Positions 23,538-35,264 of a stretch of DNA of 64,000 bases are shown piece after piece. Under the pieces are notes generated by a model. It did no database searches and was not told the origin of the DNA. It was given only the letters and a program-made list of their open reading frames with translations. The DNA is from Marchantia polymorpha subsp. ruderalis (lineage: Eukaryota > Streptophyta > Marchantiopsida > Marchantiales > Marchantiaceae), in assembly GCA_037833965.1 (NCBI GenBank), contig AP031352.1, forward strand, positions 19,200,501-19,264,500, in the 5' to 3' direction. The position numbers were made by a program, and so were the translations under genes. The number at the start of each line of letters is the position of its first letter. Within the stretch, counting starts at the first letter, position 1.

Positions 23538-26347
23538 ATGAGGCCGATTCTGCTGAAGGGGCATGAAAGGCCATTGACGTTTTTGAAGTATAACAGAGAC
23601 GGAGATCTCTTGTTCTCCTGCGCGAAGGATCACAATCCCACTGTCTGGTACTCGCACAATGGAGACCGCTTGGGCACTTACCGTGGCCACAACGGTGCCG
23701 TCTGGTGCTGCGACGTCTCGAGTATGTATTGTTGGACCTCTACCCCGGGCGGGCGAAATTGATTGTGTTTTACGGTGGCATCCCGCTGTTTGCAGGCCAG
23801 CTGGCTGCTTTTTCGGCGTCTGAGGAAGCAGATTTCTGTTAGTGGAGCAGAGTGCTGTTAGTGAACCTTAGGTCGCTTCGATGGATGCGTCGTCAGGTGC
23901 TGTGTTGGTTGCGCTCGCGTAGTTTGTCAGAGGTTCTCATGGTTTCCTGATTGCTCTTTGATTATGTGGAACAGGACACACAGAGCGTTTAATCACAGGT
24001 TCTGCTGATCAGTCAGCTAACATTTGGGATGTGGAGACCGGAGCGAAGCTGCACACGTTCGGCTTTGAGTCACCGGCCAGGGCTGTTGATTTTGCCGAAG
24101 GGGATAAATTGTGTGTTATTAGTACCGATCCCTTCATTGGCGCCCCATCTGAAATTCACGTCAAGCGTGTGGAGAAGGATCACTCCAAGCGTACGTATTA
24201 ATACCCGGATCTCTTCAGCTCCTCATGATCTTGTAGTAGCTGGGACCATTGATGAATTGCGTACAACGATATGTTTTTGTGCTGGAAGTGTTTCGAAGTA
24301 TTTCCGGACTCAAATCTTCACGCCAACCGCACGATCCCCTCAACTCTCACCAAGTCTCACCTTATGAACTCCTGATAGAACCAAAAAACTCTGGATCACA
24401 GGTCTTGTTTGCACGCCACTGGATTTCGTTGGGTTAGAAGTAGATTCGAAAGTGTTGTTCGGGCTTGGGTTCATCCGCACGTAGCTTTTTTGTCGGTCTT
24501 TCTTTCTTTTATTATTCCCCCGAGCTTAGTTTTTCTTCAAGCTTATGTTTTTACCTCAGTTGCGCATGCTGCCCAAACGTGCACGCTCATTGTCATAGAG
24601 GACCAGATATATGGAACAAATTGCATCTTCAACAGGCCTCTGGAAAATTTGGAACTCTGATAATTCGAGTTGTACAGAAACAAGTGTCAGTTAACTGAGC
24701 GTTCACCAGTTGATTTGCGATGTGTCTTTCTTTCTTGTCAACTTTTGTTTCAGAGAGCAGCGAATCTCTTTTTGTAATCAAGGGACCTACTGGACGTATC
24801 AACCGAGCTGTGTGGGGTCCTCTCAACAAGACTATCATCAGTGCTGGCGAAGATTGCCTCGTGCGTATGTGGGATGCCGAGGTGCGTTGTCTCTCTTACT
24901 GTCAAACTTTGGATTTACAATTCTGTTCTACAGTTCCCCGAGGAAAGATGACATTCATTTCAATCTTTAGGCTTATTCCTGATTTTTGCAGTTCTGAACA
25001 CTATGAAGTCACCGCAATGGATTAAGTGAACGATTATCAGTTGCATTTATTCCTCTACCTAAATAGACTGGAGCAATTTCGTCATTTTTAACGTCGCGCT
25101 GTGTGTTTCACAGACAGGAAAGCTGATCAAGCAGAGTGACCCAGATGCTGGACATCAGAAGGTGGTTTCATCGCTTGCCAAGTCAGCTGACGGATCCCAT
25201 TTCATCACCGGTTCTCATGACAAGTCAGCCAAGGTATGGAACGTGCTCACCTGAACTGCCTGTAGCAAGTACAGGCCAAGCGGCTCATTGGTTTTGTGCT
25301 CAAAGAGTGAGTTCTTTTTCAGATCCATTTAATTTGCTCAGTTTGTTGTACTGAACTTTTCTGTTTTCGTAGTTATGGGATATTCGCACTTTGGAAGTGC
25401 TGAAGACATACAGCACCGAAAGACCTGTAAATGCCGCGGCAATCTCACCTCTTTTGGATCACGTAAGTTCATCCCCTCTCACATGACGAGCGTAACACAA
25501 CATGAAATCTGCAGTCTTCGAGTAAGTTTTGAGATACAGATAGATTCGTCATGAAGGTGCCCTCATCGAGCGCGTGTCTGCTTGTCGACAGGTTGTTATC
25601 GGAGGAGGTCAAGATGCGTCTCAGGTGACAATGAGTGACAGAAGAGCAGGAAAGTTCGAAGCCAAGTTTTTCCACAAGGTTAGTTCCAATGTCGATTTGA
25701 CGAAATTCCTTCTTTTTCAGATAAAATTTCGATACATTTTTACTGCAACATGTGTATGCAGCGTGTATGAGCTACTCAGCTGTAAAAGTTATAGCCTGCG
25801 TTCTGTTGTTGGTCGATTGTCTACATGGCTGCATGTTCTCCTTCAGAATGACTTTTCTTTCTTGTAGAGCATTTTTCGCCCTGATGATGAGTAGATGCGT
25901 GGTCCTTGACACCAAGGAGTTCAGGATCTGTTAATATGGGGATGGATTTTCTGTTCCACGGATACGTGACTCACACACTCTTGTTATGGCTATCTTCATA
26001 TCAGATATACGAGGAGGAAATTGGCGGTGTCAAGGGACACTTTGGGCCAATTAACGCCCTTGCATTCAACACAGATGGCAGAAGGTAAGACGCCTCTTTT
26101 GAATAATTCCACCTCGGCTTATTCTATGCGTACTAGGATCGTCCTGTGCATCACGTTTTGAATTAAGTTGGCCTTTTTACTCATTTTGTAACCTTTGTTG
26201 GTAGGCAGAGTTGCCACAACTGGTGTTGTGCCATCTTTGTTGTGCTTACTTGGTTTTGTTTCCTTTTGCAGCTTTTCGAGTGGGGGAGAAGATGGTTACG
26301 TTCGCATTCATCACTTCGACGCAGATTATTATCACATTAAGATGTAA
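23538..26347 (+). CDS. Eukaryotic translation initiation factor 3 subunit I (TIF34), eight exons
   Basis: Subunit i of eIF3, a cytosolic seven-bladed WD40 propeller that pairs with subunits b and g on the 40S ribosome during scanning. Exons: 23538-23721, 23975-24190, 24754-24881, 25114-25233, 25373-25462, 25592-25678, 26005-26084, 26272-26347. All junctions are GT-AG, phases close, and the product is 326 residues, close to the plant length of 328. The protein starts [20 protein letters not shown] and shows WD repeats such as [46 protein letters not shown] and [14 protein letters not shown]. It ends [45 protein letters not shown]. The start is the conserved MRPIL. Introns are 129 to 563 bases. 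No odd residues noted. The 95-bp tandem duplication just upstream probably lies in its leader. Confidence 0.97.
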
Positions 26348-27200
26348 TAACATTTATTTATGCGTATGTCCTGTATATGATAACATGTCACGTGCAGTAA
26401 AAGATAATCTCTTCTCCCAGAGTCATATACCGTCCTTGAAAAATTTTGCAGACTTAGAAGTTTTCATTTGCAAATGTTGGAATATTGTTATTCAAGAAAA
26501 AAGTTCCGGAAATTCAATTCCAACGTACATTGTTTTCCAAAGTAATTTGAACGAAGTTGTGCCTCACGACTTTGTTGTGGAATGACCCTTTGATCTGTTG
26601 GAAAGAGAACGTCTTGCTATATGTGTTCTTGTCCTCGTGGTTCACCCTATTGCTGAGTGATGGAACCTGCAATCCATTGTTGTTATCAGTACATTCGAAC
26701 ATGGTACGAATCATCAGTTTGTGTGAAAAGGCCGCTACTAAATGTCCAAAACCTCTTTGTCGGGCAGACTCTCTCCAGGTTATAGTTCGTTGTTGTCCAT
26801 CGTTTCTAGAGGTTCTGTGCACATTTTCTGAGCATGGGAGGGAACTTACAGAAGAATGAAACGTAGAATCGATGGCACGTTGTTATAAGTGCATAATAAG
26901 CGACGAGTAATTTTTCGTCTTGTGAAAATGTGGTGATTCAACCAGAAGTGGCGAAAGCGAAGCTCATCAAATTGTAGTTGAGCTATAAGTGTTTAGTCCA
27001 ACCACAGCTCGAAAACCAACCGTGTGAATATTACTTCCACAATTTGTCAATGAAGCTAGATCTGACTCGTACCCTATGTACTTGTCTGCCCAAATATCTT
27101 TCTCTCGAAATTGTCAAAGTCATCAATAGTGCTAGCGAAGTAAGTTTGTCAAGATAGGGGCTGTGAGCATTAGCAAGTTCGACAACTCAAAGAAATAACT
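26348..27200. other. eIF3i 3' flank and spacer
   Basis: About 850 bases between the eIF3i stop and the left end of the pogo-type element. It presumably holds the 3' untranslated region and polyadenylation site. No gene recognised. Confidence 0.5.
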
Positions 27201-27270
27201 AGAGTTAAACCTCCCAAGAGTGACACATAACCGTTCTAAGGTTATTGTCACTATTAGGACGTTTCACTCA

Positions 27271-27535
27271 CAAGAAGATATGTAATCCTTTCGCGCGTTA
27301 TTTGCGTTCGGGTGACGTTACTTTCTCTCTCGCTGCAATCTGTCACCGTTAGGTGGGCGCTTCTTTCTTTCTCGCTGCAATCTATCACAGTTGTTATGCA
27401 GTAGGTGGTCGCTTTGTTCACTTGCAATGCAATCTGTCCACCGAACAAAGACAAGAAGAAGATATCGAATCCTTTCGCGCGTTATTTGCGTTCGGTGGGC
27501 GTTACTTTCTCTCTCGCTGCAATCTGTTCGGTGGG
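27271..27535. repeat. Tandem repeats upstream of the pogo-type transposase
   Basis: A segment with ATCCTTTCGCGCGTTATTTG and CTCTCTCGCTGCAATCTG occurs at about 27273-27342 and again 184 bases later, at about 27457-27527. A shorter TTCTCGCTGCAATCT copy lies between them. The position, between the left terminal repeat and the transposase start, suits the element's promoter or subterminal region. Confidence 0.85.
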
Positions 27536-27599
27536 AGTTTTTTTCTCTTAATTTCCACCCGTTATTATTCACACATGTCTAACGCTAACTTTTGGGCGT

Positions 27600-29193
27600 G
27601 AAGACAAAGTTGAAAGTTTTGGACTTTTTGAATCACCCCGGAGCCAGCCATGAAAAAGTGACATAGGCATTTTCTGTGGCACATATATTTGTTTCAAAAA
27701 TCTGGAAAGAGAAATCAACAGATATCGTCATAATCAAATCGAGATCAATTTAAAAAAATTTCTACATAGACACGAGTGCAACATGTTACAAAAATGATAC
27801 AACAATGGTATGTTAGTTTTGAGATCGATACTAAATGTGACGGGTGAGATGTTCAAGAAGAAGTTTCTATTTTTGCTTGACTTAGAAAAATGTTTAGCAT
27901 TTTCAGATACAATTTCTCTGCAAACATTTGTTGCGTCGAATGGAGAGCTGGGGAAGTATTTGAAGTGCATTTCAACGTTGAGTAAGAGGATATGCGGAGA
28001 ACAGAACAATATGAATGTCATGGAAGGGGAGAAACGTCTGTAACAAATTGTGAAATGTTATCCTATGTATCACTCGAATGCATCATTAACATTGACGAGT
28101 CGGCTTTACAGCATTGCACGACGTCATCAAGATCGTCGTGAAGTGAAGTGAAATAAAGAACGAATTACAATGACGCTTGGAGTTAGTGCTTCAGGCAAAA
28201 AGTTTATTACGAAGAGTGATCGTCCACGTGCTTTGAATAACATTCCTGACATAAATAAGGCGTTCGGAAATTTTTATGATCATCAAATTAAAGTTTGGTA
28301 GGATACATCTTCCTATATGCGTCTGCTTCACAGGTACAACAAAATTGTTCCTCTTACGTTTGTGCGTCTAAGATCTTAGACCCATTGGGATCAACAAAAT
28401 CTTTTTTCAAATTTCAAAATCTCTGTATACTTTTTTTTCCTCCGAATGCTACTAGCAAATGTCAACCTCTTGATCAAGGTATCATTCGATCTTTCAAAGT
28501 TCATTTTCGTCGTGCTCAACTGAATCATTTAATGTCTGAGTATGAAATGTGGTAGGCGAGTGGACGAGCATCTTATTCTCAGTTTTTGATCAACTATCAT
28601 ACCCATCTACGGAATGTAGTTGGTTGGGTGAAATTTGCATTGGATAGTATAGAGTAAAATACTATTTGAAGGTGTTTTGTTAAAGCCAATTGTCTACCTC
28701 TTGTATCTGACGTAATTTCGAATCAAGATATAGATAGATATAGTACCAACTCAAATCAGGCCGTGGGTGATTTGATGAAAACTCTTCAAGAGATTTGACT
28801 CAATGATTTTTTTCAAGGTCCTTGGGTCTTGATGACTCAAGTATAGAAGTAGTTGTCGAAGGGCTTATTGATCTCGATGCTGTTGATGCTATTGACAATG
28901 ATTATGTTGACGATGTTAGCATTGTCAAATCGGTTTTAGAGCAACATAATCTCTTGCACAGTGATAGTACTTCAAATGATGATGATTTTGGTGAGATTCC
29001 GCATTTGGTGACAGTCTAGCAGGAAAATCGAGCGATCACTGACTTGATTAATTTTTATTCTATCGAATCATTTTTATTGATAGAATTACAGAGTAAGTTG
29101 CTTTGCAACCTCAAAAGATCTCGTCGTCCTTTGATACATCAACATAACATTGAGAAATTTAGACCGTTGGAACAATCGACAATCAGATTGTAA
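27600..29193 (+). pseudogene. Pogo/Tigger-like transposase (CENP-B-type), broken
   Basis: Remnant of a transposase with helix-turn-helix DNA-binding domains followed by a DDE_1 nuclease. In order: KLKVLDFLNHPGASHEKVT near 27610 (first helix-turn-helix); a CENP-B-type second domain ending LSKRICGEQNNMN near 28000; the first acidic motif INIDESALQHC near 28090; TLGVSASGKKFITKSDRPRA near 28180; and a clear FFPPNATSKCQPLDQGIIRS near 28440-28490, the family's PPNTTS...QPLDQGVI motif. An acidic C-terminal tail runs over 28822-29193. Multiple stops and frame changes break it, among them TAG at 29017-29019, and the second acidic motif is not recognisable. Domestication is unlikely because no long frame survives. 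Confidence 0.85.
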
Positions 29194-31258
29194 ATTGTAT
29201 TTCTATGATTCGATATATCTAATTTTCTCTCTTTTTGAGTTTAGCACACAGTGGATGTGGAGTTAGGGTTCAGAAAGTTTTACTCAAATCTAAATTTTTC
29301 TCTCTTGAGTTTAACACATGGTATTAGTAGTGTGAGTTAATTGCTGGATGCCTGTGAGAAAGATTTAGGATAGAAAATCACAGAATTCATCGAAAGTATC
29401 TATACTTAGCTGTCGGAATCACCGTAGGCTTTTGCAAATGGCCAAAATTTGCTGGAATTGGTCACTATGCCAACCGATTCTCTATCGAGTTTTTCACCCA
29501 ACTTTCCTATGGTAAAGCGTATCCTCAATACGCAATTTATTGTGGATGGATTTTCTGTATTTCAGACCCAGATTGAGTATGAATGATCGATTTATGTATA
29601 TTGTTTGCAAGTCCGTAAGGAGTGCTGGCTTCTATATCTGTATCTTGCTTGCTAACAATTAAATCGTCTGAAACTTCATGAAACTATCTATAGAGCATAG
29701 TCAAGAATATCGAGATGTTAACCTTTTGACTCGAAATCCTAATGAGAAGAATGTATCAAAAGACAATGCTCGTGATTATGGAAGTTTAGTTTTGTAGCTG
29801 AGATTTTGTCAATGGATATTTCTTTTTTGTGTTTTCACTGGCCTAATTAATAATGAAGGACTAGATTAGTGTAATTTCATGTCCGAATTACGGGATGACA
29901 AAGGCTCAGCAATAAGTACATAAAGCACAAAGTCTACGTCGAGTGCAAGATCAACAGCCTTCGCAAATCTTAATAGTGCAGCTTCCCTAAATAAATGCGT
30001 CTGATTGACATAAAACATAGAAAACAACTCGATTCTTAAAATTCTCAAGAGTCACTAGACTCCAACTGTTCCTTGTTGTCATGACTAGGGCAATTGGAAG
30101 TTGTATGAAGTTGCAAGTTCTTGTTTCTGGTCATTAATGATGCATTCACTAAATAAACTCTTCTTAAAGTAACAAGAACAGAGTTTCATCTCAGGAAGAT
30201 AGTTCGATAAGGTGCAACAAAATTGTGAAACTTACCCAGTGAAGGTTGGATCTTGGCCTCGATGTAACAATAAATGCAGAAGTGCATTGACTGAGATACT
30301 TGAGAGCGGGAGATTACAAAGATGCTGTGAAATTCTTTGTTTTGACTAAAACGATAGGAGCGGATTTTTATTCATGAACCACAAAACCGATCATCATTTC
30401 ATGAAAAGTTACTTTCTCACTTGAAAATGCTAGAGAGTATGTGTATTGACATGCCTCACCGATTATGCAAAAATTAGTCTATAAATAATTACATCACTCC
30501 ATCCACTAATAAGTGAAATGTCGCTACTGGATAACAATGAGCTTCTATTGAAATGTCTTGATTCACACACTAGCAAGACACACAATTTTGTTGATCGAAT
30601 CTTTAAAGTATAACTCAGATGGTGTGAAGTCTATGTCGGATGAAAATCAAGATCAAGCAAGGTTTGCAGAAAGCATGGATGTGTCTAAGTCGACCGATGT
30701 GACGTCGGGAAAGTGACAACTAGCTCTGGTAGCTTGCGCATGTCTAGTTGAGGTTGGAAGAGCTTGCCCAAAGCCACAACACTCCACATGATCGGAAGAT
30801 GTTTCTCATAGAGGTGGCCAAGAACCTGTACAGAGTACCACCTCGTATATCGTCTTCTACATCTCGTAAGGGTATCGTAAGACACTTCTTTCTTCAGCTC
30901 TTTGAATGCCACATCAAAAACCTCGTCTATGTCACTTTCCTCTTCGCTCACATCATTTAGTGACACGGATTCAAGGACTGAGAAGAACCACGGCATTCAT
31001 TTCAACCGAGAGTTGAACTCTTAAATGTAGGGATAGATCAATCAGCAAGCTCTGAACGGAGACTTTTAACTCTAAACAAAGACTTTTGGCAATTATGATA
31101 GCTATTAAAGATCAACACAGTCATTATTGAAAAATCCAATGACACTATTAACAATAGTGACCTACTGTTATTATTAGATAGAATTACCCGTTAGAAACTA
31201 ATGGTTCTTTGTTTTCATGTCACTAATGGGAGGATGTCACTCACACAAGATGATACTA
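29194..31258. other. Right half of pogo-type element, no gene recognised
   Basis: About 2 kb between the transposase remnant and the right inverted repeat. Short open stretches occur on the minus strand (29866-30048, 30685-30996), the second moderately acidic, but neither matches a family I know. Confidence 0.4.
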
Positions 31259-31275
31259 TTGGGAGGTTTAACTCT

Positions 31276-33801
31276 GTACATTGATGCAAAATTGTGTTGA
31301 TCAATGTTGTTACATGAAATTCTGTTTATTGTAAGTTCTACTTCATGGATGTTTTAATAATTTACCGAGAATGTAAAAGTTAATCGTGAATCAACCTAAG
31401 TATATTACTTACAAACGCACATTAAAGTGTTTATTGCATTTGATCACTAGTTACTGTAACATGAGAACAACCTCAAGTATGATTCTACATGAGTGTATGA
31501 AGTAGTAACCGGAGTTTACACACCAATAATAGCGGGAGTGGCTAGTTATCCCTCACTTGGGGCTAATTAGCTTTCACTCTGCTCCAGGTTCTTCTCTTAG
31601 TGGTAGGTTACTCGGATGAGTAGCAATCAAAGTAGGGTGTAGTGTATTCGATCAATCAGAGAATCACGTATACTAGGATGAGTGCTAATTATTCCTAAGT
31701 GAGTGATAACTAGACTTCCCCTAAATAGCATTATTAAAGTTTACTCAATAATGACTATGCCGTCAAAGTTTTCATGATACTAAATCACAATTACTTTATA
31801 GAACCTTACATACATACTTCCGGGGAGGATGTAATGTATTCGACCAATCAGATAATCGCGTATACTAGGGTGAGTGCTAATTATTCCTAAGTGAGAAATA
31901 ACTAGGCCTTCCCTAAATAGCGTTATTAAAATTTACTGAAGAGTGATTATATGGTCAATTTTTTCATGATACTAAATCACAATTACTTTATAGAATCTAG
32001 CATACATACTTGCGTAAAAACGTAATAAATTGGAATCACTGTCAAAGTGTATTCAATTAAAAAGCTCTCCATCAGCATACTTGAATTGTATATCACTCAA
32101 GAGAGAATTTCAACACAATGTGTAGGCCAAATACATGAGGCGACGAAAGTGTATGCGAGTATTTGAGCTTTAATGCTTAAGATTTTATTCATGTGTATAT
32201 AACTTGCGATATGGCTAATTCGTTCAATGAACTTATGCGTGGTCTAAAGCTTGTAGTGCGTAGTGCTCGGACAAACATAAAGTTTGAAAATTAGTTGACG
32301 AATGGAATGAAAGCAATAACTTATTGGTGCAAGTAACAAACCAAACAGAACATACAATAAGAACAATCAATCTAATGCCAATAATAGAAGAAATCAATTG
32401 ACAACTAAATTCTTACGTATTGACAATATAATCATAGTTCTTGCAACTAATTTAGCGACATAAATCAACTTTATAAAACTACTAGAGTGATGGATGTACA
32501 TGGAATTGATCTCAAAGATTCTTATAAAACACAGTAAAAATATTACTAGAGGATAGAAAATATCAAATATTTAATCTATCATTGCAATTAGGCAAACATG
32601 CAAGAAATTAAATAATCAAGCAAAAAAAAAATTTACATGAATTTGTTTTTCATTTGCATATAATCCAATCAAAGAACATGTTAAACATATCTATTGTAGA
32701 TAAAATCCTACTCTAGATTGCACAAAGAAGCTTCTTTGTGCACAATGGATCTTAAAAAATATCAAAAAAGTATTAAAATAACATCTACAATAAAATCTGA
32801 TTGAAATGTTAATCTTCTTGGTGTAGATGACAAATTCAATTTTTTTAGAATTTGTAGACATGTTTATAAAATTGGAAATTAATGTGATGCTACAACAAAC
32901 AAACAATATTAGGTACCAAATCTTCATGTCACTGAAAACTACATTCACAAAATTTGAACTTATAAAGCTTCATAAAACTATGACAATATTCTTTGAGTAC
33001 TCATGAATTTCAATCTAATTTGTAGACAACACAGAACTACGTTAGAACATAAAAGATTCAATTTATACAACACATTTGTTATAAGGTCATTCAACTCTTA
33101 GATTATGAAAATTATACCAATACCATTGATTGATTCTCCGTGAATTTGGATACATTTGGATATCAATGAGAACTCATTTGACTAATGAAGTATTTAAAAT
33201 GGAATAAAATTGTCAAAACAAGAATATCAATCTAATGAAGTAGTACCTTATGCTCAAATAATAATCATTGCAAAAGTAAATCAACAATGTGTTGCAAGTT
33301 TGCTAGCAATGAAAATTGCACAAGTTGGTTTGACATATAAGTACAACGACATTACATTTGCTAGTGACATGACAAAGAAGTAAAATACTTGGATTGTTAA
33401 ATTTATATATTGCAAGCAAAAATATTTATGTATAGTCAAAAAAATTCTAAAAGAAGTTCATGAGATCAAGGATTACAAGAGTGATACATTATGACTTGAA
33501 TAAAAAAAATATGTGTGGGTGCTGAATTAGAAATTTGTGTAAGCTGTACATAGTCCAAATCAACTTTTGAAGAGATAAATAATGGATTTTTCCTTATATG
33601 TTATACTAATGAAACTATTCTGAAGGTAAGGGTTAAAATTTCTCTCATAAGCTTATTATGGAAATCTATTTCTATCAATTTCACATGTCTATATTCATGC
33701 CATTTTAAACCATCTAATGACAATCTCACACGTGATAATGCTTTGGTGTGTAACGTGACATGAAATAGTCTACACACATGCTGAGATGACAAATTAAATA
33801 A
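31276..33801. other. Gene-free AT-rich spacer between pogo element and MITE
   Basis: About 2.5 kb without recognised genes. It contains the tandem repeat at 31637-32012. The rest is AT-rich. Confidence 0.5.
31637..32012. repeat. Two-copy tandem repeat, 192-bp spacing
   Basis: Adjacent copies at about 31637-31828 and 31829-32012. Both contain GTATACTAGG(A/G)TGAGTGC, TAATTATTCCTAAGTGAG and TTCATGATACTAAATCACAA. They agree at close to nine bases in ten. Not inside a recognised element. Confidence 0.92.
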
Positions 33802-34142
33802 GGGAATTGCTAGGCACACACCCCCACTCCTGTGCATACATACACTCGTCCACAAAGCACATTTCTGCGTCAAAACACCAAAAGCTAAACATTTCTGCGT
33901 CGAAACATGCCAGCGCTTCGTCAAACAAGGGGGAAAAGCTGTTTACGGCAAGCAAAGGCAAAGGCAAAGATCTCCGTCTCGGCTTCTTCCAACGACGCGT
34001 AGACGCGATCCAGCGGCGGCGGCTCCATCTTTAGTGATATGGTGCCTCTGCGAGTGAGACGGTTACTTCTGTCGATCTGAGCGTGCTATTAAGGTCACGG
34101 GCGGTCATCCCTCTTTTGGGGGGTGTGTGCCTAGCAATTCAC
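33802..34142. mobile_element. MITE with 22-bp perfect inverted repeats
   Basis: A 341-bp non-coding element. GAATTGCTAGGCACACACCC (the first 20 of 22 bases, 33804-33825) is matched perfectly and inverted at 34119-34140; two further bases outside each arm pair with one mismatch. Flanks TTAAATAA (33794-33801) and TTAGATAA (34143-34150) agree at 7 of 8 bases, consistent with an 8-bp target duplication as made by hAT-type transposases. The interior is GC-rich in an AT-rich neighbourhood and includes a repeated CATTTCTGCGTC(A/G)AAAC near 33863 and 33889. No coding sense. Assignment to hAT rests only on the 8-bp duplication. Confidence 0.85.
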
Positions 34143-34270
34143 TTAGATAATGCTAAATATAAATAAATAAATATTATACGGAATGTACTGTACATGAATA
34201 TAAGTACACGTTGATATTATTTTGGATTTTATACAATGTTTCAAATCCTGATCTCCATCATACTTCACTC

Positions 34271-34292
34271 ATATATATATATATATATATAT
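34271..34292. repeat. (AT)n microsatellite
   Basis: Eleven uninterrupted AT units. Confidence 0.95.
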
Positions 34293-35264
34293 CACATTCA
34301 CTTAACAAATTAATATGATTATATCAATATATATAATGACATTGATAACCCATGACTTGGACTTTTTTATGAACATAGGCGAGAACGAGATCCTTCCCAA
34401 ATGTGAATCTCGATCCTTACAAAGGAAAATCCTACAAAAACTTAGTTCCCGTACATCCCGTAGTGGACAGGTTTGTTGGTGCACAATAGCGATTTGATCT
34501 CAATAGTCATTTCTACGCTGATAAATTGGAATCGGCGTCTGCCGCTTTTATAGCCTCGAGAGATTCCGCACAGCTGCTTCTCTTTTCTGTTTTCAGACCT
34601 CCGAGTTTTGAGAATTGTCAAATGAGTATACTGTATGATTTACCTTACACCTTGTGAGTTTCTGTTGTTTAATCTGAACGTCCACGCTGGGCTGTTGGGA
34701 GTCAGTGGCCATTTTCCCTTAGCATGATTAGATACTCGTCAATATATTCCCCGTCAATCATGGGTGAGGAAGACAATAAAGATATTCTCTTGAAAGCACA
34801 AGGAAATAACTTTATGATTCTCATGCCGATAGTCATGTCACTTTCATGCCACGATACCAAAAAACCACGTGTCAGATGCGGATCAGACGCTTTGCTAATA
34901 AGAGCAGGACACGATATGCAAATCTGGCTAAGTGAATGAAGTTTTCGTTCTTCTTCAGATTTCAAGTCGTACAATAAAAGTAAATGAGAAGGAACATTTT
35001 CAAAGAGCCGTCGAAATCTCATGATCGACAGCTTCGAGCTGTCGAGAATACTGCTGTAAATTGGTCCCGCTAACGAAACCATGGAGCTTTTTTTCATCAT
35101 CTCGCAATGATTGAAGACGATGACTGTAAAGTAAGACCCCTATTATCACGAGGTCCTTCGATATGAGGCCGCAGAAAGCACTTCCGGTTTCTACGAATGC
35201 CAAGGTTATGAAAGACTAGCTATGGCTTGATATACTTTGAATTATTGTTTGACACTAACAAAAT
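34293..35264. other. 3' flank of the MFS carrier gene
   Basis: About 970 bases downstream of the carrier stop codon. Normal GC from 34370 onward fits an extended 3' untranslated region. Open stretches on both strands (minus 34702-35100, plus 34724-34939) have no recognised family. Confidence 0.4.

Larger units (their letters stand above)
27201..31275 (+). mobile_element. Decayed pogo/Tigger-type Tc1/mariner DNA transposon
   Basis: A 4.1-kb element bounded by a perfect 17-bp inverted repeat, AGAGTTAAACCTCCCAA at 27201-27217 and its complement at 31259-31275. Inside lies a degraded pogo/Tigger transposase on the plus strand. Next to each end a similar sequence occurs in the same orientation: GTCACTATTAGGACG then TCACTCACAAGAAGATA on the left (about 27247-27282), and GTCACTAATGGGAGGATGTC then ACTCACACAAGATGATA on the right (about 31219-31256). 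Family members insert at TA; the left end abuts TA (27200-27201), the right TG, which fits a decayed TA. The 29.2-31.2 kb part holds no recognised gene. Confidence 0.75.

Noticed and set aside
34702-35100. 132-codon minus-strand frame downstream of the carrier gene
   Set aside because: Overlaps an opposite-strand open frame, no recognisable domain, and sits where a 3' untranslated region is expected.
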